The notes under the pieces are model-generated. The model did no database searches. It was not told where the DNA came from and saw nothing but the letters and a program-made list of their open reading frames with translations. A stretch of 64,000 bases of DNA from Pirellula staleyi DSM 6068 (GTDB lineage Bacteria > Planctomycetota > Planctomycetia > Pirellulales > Pirellulaceae). The position numbers and the translations under genes were made by a program. Where the stretch lies: contig CAMCMB010000030.1 in NCBI GenBank assembly GCA_945875845.1, forward strand, positions 1 to 64,000, in the 5' to 3' direction. Every line of letters begins with the position of its first letter. Positions within the stretch are counted from its first letter, which is position 1. Below, one piece after another: positions 47,589-57,140 of this stretch.

Positions 47589-47683
47589 ATGCGTACGATA
47601 AGGGTTACGAAAGGCGGTGATTGAGCGCGTCGAAGAGCGAAACGCGTCGCTGTCTAGACTAACTATTTGGAAAGATTGATTGC

Positions 47684-49099
47684 ATGGCGAATCGAAAATC
47701 AATTCGGGCAAGGGGTACCCAACGTTTATTGAAACGGATCGCGTTCGGAGGGCTGATCGGTTGCTTTACCTTCAACGGCCACCTATCGGTTTGTGTTGGT
47801 CAAAAACCGACGAAAACAAATGACCCTCGAACGGTCACTCGTCTGTTCTGGCAGGATACATCCGACCAATCGCTGCAGTGCGGTGACATGGTTCGAATGG
47901 GCACGGAATGGACCATTAAGAAACACGCCGTGAGTGGGTTGGCCAAGTTGGACGCTGGAAAGCAAAGCATGGTTCAGATGGCGGCGGCCAACGGAGTCGT
48001 TTTTGCCGGGATTCACGATAACGACAACGGTAATTTGCAGAGTGGCTGGATTGCAGTGAACGCTGGAGTCACCGAGGAAGAGCATGGAAACCATTCGCAT
48101 TGGCATTTTGAAAAAGAGCCATCGGTTTTGGCATCTCAGTTGGACACCAATCAAGGGAACCCAGCGCATATCTACGAATACCAGGGTGAGATTTTTGTTG
48201 CGAATGACAAGAAGAATGGATTCACGATTCTTTCGCCTTCCACTCTGTTGCGGTCGCGATCCTCTGCCTCAAGTCGTTTTGTGTCCGCTGGCGGAGGTCA
48301 CATCACTCTGGCTGCGGTTGACAAAAAAGTTTGCTACGCCACATGGGCCGACCGAGATGGGGACAATAAAGGGAGAGTCGATGTAGTGGGTCTGAGCGGT
48401 TCGGCATCAAAGAGCGGCTACACCGTTCATTTACCATCCGGAGGGCTGCATGGGGCTACCGCAAATTCTGGTAAGGTTTTCTTTGCTCCGTCAGATGGAG
48501 TGTTCTGGGTGCAAGCGGACGTTGCTCTGGGCAAGAAACCGAAGGAAGTCGAGATCAACCATTTGTCATTGGGTGAGGATGCTACGACCGGCAAGCCCTT
48601 ACGAACAGGCGCCTTCGAAAACCACAATCAATACGTACTCTTCACCACTGGCTCGGCGGATACGTCGACGTTGTGCTTGATCGATGCGAAGTCGGCCAAG
48701 CCTACTTTGTTGAAGCTGTCCATCCCTATCGAAAGCGGACTCGCCTTGACAACTCCCAAGTGTGTGTCAACCGGGCCGGCTGGAAAACAGTATGCGTTCT
48801 TGTTTAGCGATCGCCGTGGAAGCGAGTTATCCGAGTCCTTGCATATCGTTGATTTGGATCCAAACAACGATGGCAACTATTTCGATGCAAAAGTCGCCAA
48901 GTGTATTCCTGTGGGAACAAGCAAAATCGAGGGCCATGGCGGACATCACGAGGTTTGCTTTGTACCGGGCAGTCGATTGGCAGTGATTACCAACCCAGGA
49001 GACGGCAGCATTTGGGCAATCTCGCTTGCGGACCTAGAAGTGCAGGGCAAGGTTCAAGTCTCTGGCGAGCCGACGAGGATTGTCGCTGTCGGGGGCTAG
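47684..49099 (+). CDS. AztD-like metal-binding beta-propeller protein, secreted
   Basis: The 471-residue protein has a signal region (about 18-40, IAFGGLIGCFTFNGHL) and a repeating beta-blade pattern. Two histidine-rich motifs fit AztD, a periplasmic zinc chaperone: EEHGNHSHWH (about 132-141) and EGHGGHHEVCF near 415. Most of the sequence is beta-rich. The neighbours, a metal-efflux-type permease and a Cys/His-rich protein, support a role in binding zinc or another divalent metal. No AztABC transporter genes are seen in the window, so it may serve a different partner. Confidence 0.7.
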   Translation: MANRKSIRARGTQRLLKRIAFGGLIGCFTFNGHLSVCVGQKPTKTNDPRTVTRLFWQDTSDQSLQCGDMVRMGTEWTIKKHAVSGLAKLDAGKQSMVQMAAANGVVFAGIHDNDNGNLQSGWIAVNAGVTEEEHGNHSHWHFEKEPSVLASQLDTNQGNPAHIYEYQGEIFVANDKKNGFTILSPSTLLRSRSSASSRFVSAGGGHITLAAVDKKVCYATWADRDGDNKGRVDVVGLSGSASKSGYTVHLPSGGLHGATANSGKVFFAPSDGVFWVQADVALGKKPKEVEINHLSLGEDATTGKPLRTGAFENHNQYVLFTTGSADTSTLCLIDAKSAKPTLLKLSIPIESGLALTTPKCVSTGPAGKQYAFLFSDRRGSELSESLHIVDLDPNNDGNYFDAKVAKCIPVGTSKIEGHGGHHEVCFVPGSRLAVITNPGDGSIWAISLADLEVQGKVQVSGEPTRIVAVGG

Positions 49100-49222
49100 T
49101 TGCCCTAGAAGCATCACGAGGAGCGTGATGAGTGCGTACCCATTGCGCGCCGCGTGATGGATTCATCGTTTTGTTTCACTGTATCTATGATTCTAAATCT
49201 ATCATTTTAAACGTTCGAGGAT

Positions 49223-50269
49223 ATGAGTAACATGAAAAGTCACTATCGTAAAAAACCAATCTTGGGTTTCACCCTAGTCGAGTTATTGGTTGTCATCGCC
49301 ATCATTGGCATTCTAGTTGGGCTTCTGCTTCCAGCGGTTCAGGCTGCGCGAGAAGCGGCTCGCAGAATGCAGTGCTCCAACAACCTGAGGCAATTGGGGC
49401 TAGCAACGATCAATTATGAGGCAACGTTCAAGCGATTGCCGGGACTGACCGGTTCAAGTTCGTTTTCTCCACAAGCCCGGATCTTGCCTTACATTGAGCA
49501 AGGCAACCTCTCAAATCTGATCGACTACACCGTCCCTTTGTATGTTGGGCCTGCATTCGCAGCCCGGCTAAATGCTTTCCACGCTGTCGCTGCAAGCACG
49601 AATCTGTCAGTGATGCAATGTCCAAGCGACCCTGCGGATCCCTTTTTCGACATCGTGCTATCGGATGGTCGGCCAGCAAAAATCGCGGGACTCAATTATA
49701 TGTACTCGTACGGAAGTGGAACCGGTACGAACTACGACGATCGCTATGCGACGGACGGATTCGTTTGGGAGAATTCCTTTGCCAAGATCGGTGCGATTAC
49801 GGATGGATTGAGCAATACCATCATGCTGTCAGAGACCCTCAAGGGTGACAAGATTGTTTCGACGGGTGCGATGCCCAACTCGCCACATAGACGCATAGGC
49901 TCATGGGGAGGGTCCTCCTCGAATCCACCGGGCGTTCCTGGATTTGTGATGGGGTCAACGATTCGCAATCCCGACTTGGCCGCAGTCTCCCAAACAATCA
50001 CATCGTGGAGAGGTATTCGAGGAGAGAGCTGGATCCGTGGCGTACCGTACGCGGTCGTAACGAATGGATACTTAACACCAAACAGTCCCATTCCGGATGT
50101 CAACGTTCATGGGAGAGGTTGGTTTGGGCCACGCAGTCTGCATTCCGGTGGTGCCCAAGTGACGCACGGGGACGGCAGTACGCGTCTGGTCAGCGCCAGC
50201 ATCGATCGTGCTGCTCACGTCGCGATGCACACAAGCAATGCTGGTGACATTGCAACCATTGAGGATTAG
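49223..50269 (+). CDS. DUF1559 pseudopilin-like protein
   Basis: The 348-residue protein has the prepilin N-terminus GFTLVELLVVIAIIGILVGLLLPAVQAAREAARRMQC, then NNLRQLGLATINYE, and the DUF1559 C-terminal GWFGPRSLHSGGAQVTHGDGSTRLVS block. The extra basic residues before GFTLVE form the prepilin leader. It is 2 bp upstream of a lipoprotein gene. Confidence 0.94.
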   Translation: MSNMKSHYRKKPILGFTLVELLVVIAIIGILVGLLLPAVQAAREAARRMQCSNNLRQLGLATINYEATFKRLPGLTGSSSFSPQARILPYIEQGNLSNLIDYTVPLYVGPAFAARLNAFHAVAASTNLSVMQCPSDPADPFFDIVLSDGRPAKIAGLNYMYSYGSGTGTNYDDRYATDGFVWENSFAKIGAITDGLSNTIMLSETLKGDKIVSTGAMPNSPHRRIGSWGGSSSNPPGVPGFVMGSTIRNPDLAAVSQTITSWRGIRGESWIRGVPYAVVTNGYLTPNSPIPDVNVHGRGWFGPRSLHSGGAQVTHGDGSTRLVSASIDRAAHVAMHTSNAGDIATIED

Positions 50270-50271
50270 TC

Positions 50272-50688
50272 ATGTTCCTACAAAACATTTTGGGAATGAG
50301 TCTGCTCGCATTGCTATGCACGGTTTCGGGGTGCTCTGATTCAGTTAGCCAACCAACTTCCAAGGTTCGTGCGTTGGTGAAATACAGGGGGGCTGTTCTA
50401 ACCGACGTTCGAATGGATGTATTTCAGCAAGTCGCTGCCGAATGGAAAATCGTATTGAGTGGTATTCCCGTCGTCGCAGAACCGTTCTATTTGTTACCGG
50501 TACCAAAGGCACCTGATTTCGATCCGAAGCTTCCGACTCGTGTTACGTTAGAATCGATTGGCCATAACGTTTTGCCGATCAAATCGATTTATCTTGACCC
50601 TATCCGAAGCCCCATCAAGTTGCTCATTCCGAGTAGTTCAACCGATCCGATCGTCGTTGAATTGCCGGATGGGGCCATCGGGAAATAG
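50272..50688 (+). CDS. Small lipoprotein downstream of DUF1559
   Basis: The 138-residue protein has a lipobox at TVSGC (C21) and a beta-rich domain: VRALVKYRGAVLTDVRMDVFQQV. It starts 2 bp after the DUF1559 stop (TAGTCATG) and forms an operon with it. It resembles the other planctomycete carboxypeptidase-regulatory-like lipoproteins only weakly, and function is unknown. Confidence 0.75.
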   Translation: MFLQNILGMSLLALLCTVSGCSDSVSQPTSKVRALVKYRGAVLTDVRMDVFQQVAAEWKIVLSGIPVVAEPFYLLPVPKAPDFDPKLPTRVTLESIGHNVLPIKSIYLDPIRSPIKLLIPSSSTDPIVVELPDGAIGK

Positions 50689-50699
50689 CTGCAATTTGC

Positions 50700-50985
50700 G
50701 AATCGCATTTCGACTGATGACGACTCGTGGATAACTACCTGCCGAAGCGTCCCTGGATGCCGCTTGAATCGACTCGATCCGTCGTTGAGCCGAAGTGAAA
50801 TCACTCCGCTCAATCGTCTCAGCCATGGCCGCTCGAGTCGGGTTTAAATCGACATAGGCCGAGCAAGCCAACAGAGTCGCTTCGTCGAGAATCCGAACAG
50901 CCCGATAGCGGCCTTGGAAAAATTTCCCAACTTCACGGTCTTCTTTGTTGGCTCTGGTACCAATGTTTTGGCAAAGCAATCGCAT
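50700..50985 (-). pseudogene. RAYT/Y1 transposase, 3' fragment
   Basis: On the minus strand, residues 1-85 of this frame read GKFFQGRYRAVRILDEATLLACSAYVDLNPTRAAMAETIERSDFTSAQRRI, the C-terminal segment of RAYT-like transposases. The HUH domain and start are absent. The 3' end runs into the lipoprotein gene in antisense and is not homologous. It is the complementary half of what is missing in the fragment at 25321, but from a different copy or a rearrangement. Confidence 0.8.
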
Positions 50986-51073
50986 CCACTACGCGATATC
51001 GCTCAGCCTAGTTCGAATGGTCGCGACTTTCTCCAGATCATTTCGAATTGAGTTCAGTTCGAACAGCGTTTCG

Positions 51074-51162
51074 AAACGCAGAGGCGCGGAGAGCGCAGAG
51101 AAGACATCGTAGGAATAGCAACGAACGAAACCACACTCCGCGTCCTCTGCGACTCTGCGTTT
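51074..51162. repeat. CGCAGAG-rich imperfect inverted repeat
   Basis: Left arm AAACGCAGAGGCGCGGAG (51074-51091) and right arm beginning CTCCGCG and ending CTCTGCGTTT (51136-51162) form an imperfect hairpin. This type of CGCAGAGGCGC repeat is a dispersed non-coding repeat in several bacterial phyla. Confidence 0.65.
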
Positions 51163-51251
51163 ATCTCCCTACCCATGCTCAGATAAAAAGGACATGCACA
51201 GCAGTTTGCTTCTCTCCGAATTTCGCATGGAATGCTTCCAAGCGGAAAGTG

Positions 51252-51289
51252 CATGGCACGGACTGAGCCATGGCACGGACTGAGCCATG
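51252..51289. repeat. 17-bp tandem duplication
   Basis: CATGGCACGGACTGAGC is present twice, followed by CATG. Each unit has CATGGC…GCCATG ends and is therefore also a small hairpin. Confidence 0.8.
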
Positions 51290-51325
51290 TTTAATTGGAA
51301 ATGGAGGACTTCGAAATGCGAAAAT

Positions 51326-52258
51326 CTATAGAGCTTCATGATGGTCAAGCGTTTCATTTCCCGTCGTGTCAGTCGCTACAACGTGCACTGGAACGTTTCC
51401 ACCGTTGTTCGAAAACCAGTTGTTAAACAGATTAGCTGCACTTGTGCCAGGAGCAGGCAGCATGTTGAAGAGTTTCGCTGTAGGGCCACCATTGATTCGG
51501 CAATACGCCTCAAATGCAGGGAACACGTCAACGAAACCATCAAACTCAATGCGGCGGTCGTCTGGACGAAATGTGAGCGTTCCGAAATAGTCAATATCAG
51601 GAGAGCCGGCATGGCAGGGATTACCACCTTCGGCTTTAAGTTTCACGATTGCTATTCGTTCGCCGGAACCAGCCTCAAGTGTGAAAGACATTCTTGAGAT
51701 ATCCCCCACCTTATTACACTCTTCATCTCCATCTTCGCAGTCACACTCTATCGTCGGACTGCAACTGTGCTTCAAACCCGACAAGCCAGGTGATGTGCTA
51801 GTGAAATCGACCGTGACCTGTGAGTGCATACGGGCCGATGCATCGATGTCACTACTGAAGCCTCGGTGGTCGGTGTGGAAACAGTCCGAAAATGCCGGGA
51901 TAGGTCCTCGGATCATCGTAAGTCCAGTGTGATTTGGCACCGACTCCGTTAACCCGTCGATAGTCGCAGGAATGAAGGCCTTGATCCAGAACGACATCGT
52001 CCGAATTTCAAAGTCGTTCAATCGTTGTAATGTCATCATTCCTGAGTCTACCCGACCATCAACCACGAGTCCCTGCGCGAGTTGAAATGCTTTGATAGCT
52101 GAAACTGTCTTCGCCCCCACCTGACCGTCCACTACTAGTTTTGGATCCGCCCCGCCGCCTGCGGGAGGAACTCGGTTCAATAACGTTTGAACGACCTTCG
52201 AGTCATCGAGCTTGTTGGTGCCACTGGCACCTACCGAAGCGGAAATTGTGAGCGGCAT
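51326..52258 (-). CDS. Peptidoglycan-binding-domain protein with unknown C-terminal domain
   Basis: The 310-residue protein has a PG_binding_1-like N-terminal domain (LDDSKVVQTLLNRVPPAGGG…DGQVGAKTVSAIKAFQLAQGLVVDGRVD, about 16-75) and no signal peptide. The C-terminal part (about 100-310) includes CFHTDHRGFSSDIDASARMHSQVTVDF, which loosely resembles DUF3238, and a Cys-rich segment CSPTIECDCEDGDEEC. Lack of a signal with a wall-binding domain suggests secretion by a contractile-type or other non-Sec path, or an intracellular role. It is the last gene of a three-gene group. Confidence 0.7.
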   Translation of the reverse strand: MPLTISASVGASGTNKLDDSKVVQTLLNRVPPAGGGADPKLVVDGQVGAKTVSAIKAFQLAQGLVVDGRVDSGMMTLQRLNDFEIRTMSFWIKAFIPATIDGLTESVPNHTGLTMIRGPIPAFSDCFHTDHRGFSSDIDASARMHSQVTVDFTSTSPGLSGLKHSCSPTIECDCEDGDEECNKVGDISRMSFTLEAGSGERIAIVKLKAEGGNPCHAGSPDIDYFGTLTFRPDDRRIEFDGFVDVFPAFEAYCRINGGPTAKLFNMLPAPGTSAANLFNNWFSNNGGNVPVHVVATDTTGNETLDHHEAL

Positions 52259-52327
52259 AGATTAGATTCCTTTAATAAGTTATTCGAGTATTTCAAATGA
52301 CGAACATGTCTGCTATCTCATTTTTGC

Positions 52328-54046
52328 TTATTGAGGCAGTTCCAAGCAGCGAATTTGGCTTTTTTGCCCCACGATGCGTGTTGTAAGCAATACTTTGCGT
52401 GCATCCGGCGAGACCAAAATGTCATAGTCGGTGGTGGATACGGGCAATTCCCCGGTATCGAGAACTGCCTGTCCAATTAGCGAAAAATCACTTAAGCGGC
52501 GCACGCGTATGCTTACGGTCCAGAAGGGGGATGCTTTTTCTAATTCGACGGCGAACAGCCTGTCTAAATCATCAAATACGTGCACGCCATGCCATCTGGT
52601 CTCTACGGATGGGGATAGCATCGTACCGTCACTGTTGCCAGTACTCTCATTGATTTTCTTGAGAACGAAAACATTGCCAGCACCGAAAATACGCTCCGTG
52701 ACGACAATCTGCTCACCACTTTCGAAGAATGTGGCATCTACGATCGTGTTGCTCGTACCGTCTCTCGTCGCTGTCCATTTCACCGCACCGCTCAAAACAT
52801 CTATTAGCAAAATGGTAGGGTCACGCCTGAAGGGGAAGATGGGGATTCGCTCGCTCGACCATAACAACACTTTAGTTCCGTCGGGTGAAAGAGTCGCCTT
52901 TTCAACAATTCTCCCAGCGAGTGAAGTAAAATCTTGAAACGATTGATCGGACAGGCGAAACACTCGCAATTCTCCATACACTGATGACAGCACGGAATCG
53001 CCATCGGGGAAAAACGCCACTGGTTGAATTGGGGGAAGAGAGGTGGGAAACGCTTCTATGAGCTTGCCTGAGCTCAACTCCCAGATAGCCAACTCGTCTG
53101 ATGGAGCCGTATTCGTCAATAAGTAGTGGGATGCCGGACAGATCAGAGCGTTGCGGTAGGTCGTGGTATCATCTGTCAAGATTTTCACGGGTTGGCTGGT
53201 CTTGAGATTCCAGGCTCTAAACTTGCCGTCACCAAAATCACCCGTATGGAAACCATGTTCAACAACGGCATATTGCCAATCTTGGCTGAAACGAACTTTT
53301 GTCGGACGACCTTCCAGGCTCAAGAGTGCTTTCGTCGAATCTAGGTTAACGTCATAAGCTTCGACCAAAGGCTTTACGTCGTTTTCGGCTTTCCACACAA
53401 TACTGCCGAATGAGCTGGAGAGAGATACTTTAGTTGCTTCGGGGATTGGTAAAAGTCGACCGTTATCGGAATGCTGAAGTAGCTTCGCGTATGCACCGTC
53501 GGACGGGTTACTTGTTGTCCAATTCAGACTGATCGGCTCACCTTTGCCGACGGTAACGCCAGTTGCTACTGGCATGATGAATGTAAGAGTAGCCTGTTCG
53601 TTTGTGTCCGGAATTTCGAAACCGGGAAATGGCAGCGCGTAGTGAATCTTGAAGGCCTGAAGGGCGAGTATTCCGTGCTGAGCATTCAATGCAATTTCAT
53701 TGGAGCCAGCGGTGATGGAATCTCCAGGCACAAAGACGGTAATCAACTGACCTTGGCTGTCCATTGAGATTCTTCGCGAATTGCCGTTGATCGAGATTGC
53801 GATTGTGGCCGGCACCCCATTTTGATTGCTGGCAGCAATCTCAATTTGTATCCCAGAAGAGCCATCGGGTAGTGAAAAGGAAAATGTAAAAGCGTCAGTT
53901 TGATTCGCTTGGAGGCGATAGACTTGTCCCAGTTCAGGCCTCAACGTGTCAGCTGGCTCGATTCCGGGGGCGTTCTGGACTACAAGCCCCTCTGTTGCCC
54001 GAATAGTACCCGAACTGACATCGGCAACTAACAATAATTCTCGCAT
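52328..54046 (-). CDS. Beta-propeller (WD40-like) protein, unknown
   Basis: The 572-residue protein has an N-terminal beta-sandwich-like part (1-150, with VYRLQANQTDAFTFSFSLPDG) and, from about 240, at least five repeats with WD40-like endings such as KFRAWNLKTSQPV, ELAIWELSSGKLI and ELRVFRLSDQSFQ. There is no signal peptide or catalytic motif. It is likely a scaffold or recognition module. It lies 44 bp from the 906-residue protein and 69 bp from the PG-binding protein, all on the same strand. Confidence 0.72.
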   Translation of the reverse strand: MRELLLVADVSSGTIRATEGLVVQNAPGIEPADTLRPELGQVYRLQANQTDAFTFSFSLPDGSSGIQIEIAASNQNGVPATIAISINGNSRRISMDSQGQLITVFVPGDSITAGSNEIALNAQHGILALQAFKIHYALPFPGFEIPDTNEQATLTFIMPVATGVTVGKGEPISLNWTTSNPSDGAYAKLLQHSDNGRLLPIPEATKVSLSSSFGSIVWKAENDVKPLVEAYDVNLDSTKALLSLEGRPTKVRFSQDWQYAVVEHGFHTGDFGDGKFRAWNLKTSQPVKILTDDTTTYRNALICPASHYLLTNTAPSDELAIWELSSGKLIEAFPTSLPPIQPVAFFPDGDSVLSSVYGELRVFRLSDQSFQDFTSLAGRIVEKATLSPDGTKVLLWSSERIPIFPFRRDPTILLIDVLSGAVKWTATRDGTSNTIVDATFFESGEQIVVTERIFGAGNVFVLKKINESTGNSDGTMLSPSVETRWHGVHVFDDLDRLFAVELEKASPFWTVSIRVRRLSDFSLIGQAVLDTGELPVSTTDYDILVSPDARKVLLTTRIVGQKSQIRCLELPQ

Positions 54047-54090
54047 TTGCAGTCTCCAGGTTAAGAAAAATGGGGGCCTTCACAACGCTC

Positions 54091-56811
54091 TTACGACAAC
54101 CGCAACTTAGAAATATACCTACGTGCGTTTTCATCAGCATTGTCTAGATTCCATACGTGTCTATGACGACTGCGCACAACCATCATCAGCTGGTAGGTGC
54201 TAATATCGAACTCGAGTTTTTGAATGGCCACGCTAGCTTCGTTGCCGATCGTAAACTTCTCAAATAATGTCTGGAGACGTGCAGCGGCAGGTGTGCCTCG
54301 TAGATCAATGTGCTGTTGGCCCGTGACAAACATCGACACGAGATCTGCCTCACTGAGACCAAAAAGATCAACGAGCTTGTCTCGGAAGGAAGTATCGACC
54401 AACGATTGGAGAACTGGACTTCGATCAAGTTTTTCCAGGTTTTGCGGCAGATTGAACGAGACTCGTCGTGCCACCTCCTTGAAGACTGCCCCGGTGTCGA
54501 AGTCCTCTAAAATTCGACCTGGAGCATCGATGTCAATTCCAAGTTTCTGCTCAGAAAATTTATTAGCCATCTCTTCAAGCCATGCCGATCGGTCTTGGAT
54601 ACCGGACCAGATGATTACCAAAGCCTTGTGAGGTACCTTCACTTCGGTTTTCGACCCATCCAATAGCTGAAACAATTCCGGGACTACTTGGTTCAGGCTA
54701 TCTCCTCCCATTTCCTCGCGAAGATGCGAGGTGTAACCCTGCACTGCACCAAGCACCTTTCCCGCGAGTTCCGTACCGCGTCTGGACTCGAGTCGATAGG
54801 TATATGTGACATCCACCCATTTGAAGGTGATGTTCTGCGACTGAATCTGCGGCGACGTCTGGAAAAGCAGCGCTTCAGCAACGGCCTCAGCCAGGGTGTT
54901 GATCGCCTGCGTACCAGCATGTGTAAACCAAGCAACGATGTCATTGTATTCCAAAAGTAACTGGTTCACGATCGACTTAACAATGTCCTTCCAGGTAGAC
55001 CCCTTGGTGGCGATTAACTTCGCGACGTACGAAGCAATCGTCTCTGGGCACGCCCATTTGACAAAACGCTGCGAAGAGAAGTACACCAATGCTTGTCCGG
55101 CGTCCGCGATGCACTTCGCTCTTTGCTGTTCGTAATCATCGGTCACTATGATCTTGAACGCGGCCGCTCGCTGTGCAGTACGAATGGTCTCCTTGTAATC
55201 GAGTTCTGGAGTTTTCGCGTTCTCAATCTGTTGCGTATCGAGCTTACCGCCACCTGGGATGACGATGTCTGCATAATAAGCACCGGTGGCAAGATTCAAG
55301 GTTAACTGCCCTTCTGTGATCATGTCAAATGCTACGATCCGACCACCAATCATGTCCGACGCGCGGAAAAGTGTTTTACCAAGATTGGATGTTTGTCGCT
55401 TAGCCACTACTTCGATACGTTCATTTGATCGCTGAGCAGCTTTGCGGACGCTACGTCCCGCATTGCGGCCCGTATTGCGAAGTCGTGTAAACCCAGCTCT
55501 CGCTTGGTTGCTGAATTTTCCGAAGGCGTCATCCGAGCCTGTGTGAATTTTGTCCGATGCTCGTTCCGTGCGGTTAAACCCTCGAATAACCTCTTCTCGT
55601 AAACCTTTAACTTGCCCACTCAATTTTTTCAGCCCGTTGCTAACGTTTGAATTCAGTGACTGGAGTTGATCGCGGACACCCCGAATTCCTGCATCCAGCT
55701 GGTTCAGTTTTTGATTGGTCTGCTGAATTCCAACGGAGATATCGGTCAGTTTCGTGTGGATCCATCGAAGTTCAAGATGCACATTTCGCAAATCCTGGTG
55801 CAAGACGTCTAGCTTCTTTCCCACTAACTCGATTCCGTCCACGACGGCCGTCTCAACGTTAGCGATTCCTGCGGCGAGTTGTTTGAAGCCGTCAAGTAAC
55901 GTGCTTCGTGTTTCGGAAAACTCGCGCTGCAGCAAGGCGACCATCTCATCGTGGTTCTTCTTCAGTGTATTCTCGATGTCACCTAGTTTTTCAATGAGTT
56001 TACCCAAGTAACGTTGATCCACGCTGTGTAAATTGAAGTCGCGTACTGCATCGGTTTCTTTGTAAACATCCCTCAGGACTGCCACCAGTCGTTCTAGACG
56101 ATGTCGCATGACTAGCTTGAGCCCTGTGTCCCGTTCAGGATCTGCCAAATCTAGTTTCTGGCTAATCGTATCTTCGCTAGTTGTAGGATCCTCTGGCAGG
56201 TCGAATAGATCGACGAAAGAATGAAATTGCACAGTCCACTCATTAATCACCTCATTGGCTTGTTGTTCAGGCGTAAGTGTAGTTTCCGATTCTCGACGTT
56301 TTTTAGCCAATGCAGTGAGTTTCTGCGTGGCCAAATACATGACCGTCGTTACCTGAGCAGCCGCGGGAAAGGCTTCTAGGAATCCGTCGTAATCTTCCAC
56401 GATGTCTGAATCGCACACGACTGCAAAAGCCAAAGCATGGATTCGGAGTTCAGCCATGCGAGCCAGTGGTGACTCCGGATATCGCTTTACGAAATCGAGG
56501 TAACTACTTAGATCGTCAAACTCGCGCAACAAGTCGAACAACTCGTAGATGGCCTGTTCCGAAGCTGCGCGATCGCGGTACAGAGATATAAACTGGTGGT
56601 ATTGTGAAACAGATGGCGTAGCTTGCAGTAGTAGGTGTCGTAACGAAAAGGCAAGCATCGCCTCGTCCGAGTTTGGGAACTGGGAGATGTAAGTGTCGAG
56701 CATGCGGTGGTCGGACCGATCTGGTAGTGATTCCCACGATTTCGCCGCCAACCTAGCAGCTTCGTCTGGTTCGACTACACGAATTGAAATCGCAAGCTCA
56801 TTTGTTAACAT
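54091..56811 (-). CDS. 906-residue coiled-coil protein, unknown
   Basis: Residues 1-200 are helical and include repeats of the pattern SWESLPDR…LDTYISQFPNSDEA and FDDLSSYLDFVKRYPESPLA (TPR-like). A long coiled coil from about 290 to 440 (LVGKKLDVLHQDLRNVHLELRW, NQLDAGIRGVRDQLQSLNSNVSNGLKKLSGQVKGLREEV) resembles membrane-spanning or sensor coiled coils. The C-terminal ~450 residues are mixed alpha/beta without known motifs. No signal or TM is evident. Not recognised. With its two neighbours it forms a separate three-gene unit. Confidence 0.72.
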   Translation of the reverse strand: MLTNELAISIRVVEPDEAARLAAKSWESLPDRSDHRMLDTYISQFPNSDEAMLAFSLRHLLLQATPSVSQYHQFISLYRDRAASEQAIYELFDLLREFDDLSSYLDFVKRYPESPLARMAELRIHALAFAVVCDSDIVEDYDGFLEAFPAAAQVTTVMYLATQKLTALAKKRRESETTLTPEQQANEVINEWTVQFHSFVDLFDLPEDPTTSEDTISQKLDLADPERDTGLKLVMRHRLERLVAVLRDVYKETDAVRDFNLHSVDQRYLGKLIEKLGDIENTLKKNHDEMVALLQREFSETRSTLLDGFKQLAAGIANVETAVVDGIELVGKKLDVLHQDLRNVHLELRWIHTKLTDISVGIQQTNQKLNQLDAGIRGVRDQLQSLNSNVSNGLKKLSGQVKGLREEVIRGFNRTERASDKIHTGSDDAFGKFSNQARAGFTRLRNTGRNAGRSVRKAAQRSNERIEVVAKRQTSNLGKTLFRASDMIGGRIVAFDMITEGQLTLNLATGAYYADIVIPGGGKLDTQQIENAKTPELDYKETIRTAQRAAAFKIIVTDDYEQQRAKCIADAGQALVYFSSQRFVKWACPETIASYVAKLIATKGSTWKDIVKSIVNQLLLEYNDIVAWFTHAGTQAINTLAEAVAEALLFQTSPQIQSQNITFKWVDVTYTYRLESRRGTELAGKVLGAVQGYTSHLREEMGGDSLNQVVPELFQLLDGSKTEVKVPHKALVIIWSGIQDRSAWLEEMANKFSEQKLGIDIDAPGRILEDFDTGAVFKEVARRVSFNLPQNLEKLDRSPVLQSLVDTSFRDKLVDLFGLSEADLVSMFVTGQQHIDLRGTPAAARLQTLFEKFTIGNEASVAIQKLEFDISTYQLMMVVRSRHRHVWNLDNADENARRYISKLRLS

Positions 56812-57140
56812 TTTTCAATAACTTCCTGCTCAGTGAAACTGAATTTCCGGGGGATTTTCGATTTGATTTCTGTCGAATGATAAATATTTATAGGTCCATG
56901 CCCGATCGGCGTTCCCCAGTCCGCAGGGACTCTAATCGCAAGAGCGGCTCCTTGATTTCTCTCGTGCGTCCTTATTGGCAGCATCGTCGCCTTGGAATCC
57001 GTGGTTCTACCCAGGATACGTGAACTTCGTTACCATTGCTCCCACAGCCTACAAGTTTTGGTCTCTCATAAAACTCAGCGTATTGAACCGGCAAAAGTTA
57101 ACCACTAAAATTCCCGAAGAACCTTTAACCTAGTTGAGCA
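56812..57140. other. Intergenic gap between two minus-strand groups
   Basis: These 329 bp separate the di-haem cytochrome gene from the start of the 906-residue gene. No hairpin or gene is recognised. They should contain the promoter of the three-gene group. Confidence 0.4.

Larger units (their letters stand above)
50689..51325. other. Intergenic region with transposase remnant and repeats
   Basis: This 637-bp stretch has no intact gene. It contains the RAYT 3' remnant (50700-50985), an inverted repeat rich in CGCAGAG (51074-51162) and a 17-bp tandem duplication (51252-51289). Confidence 0.55.
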
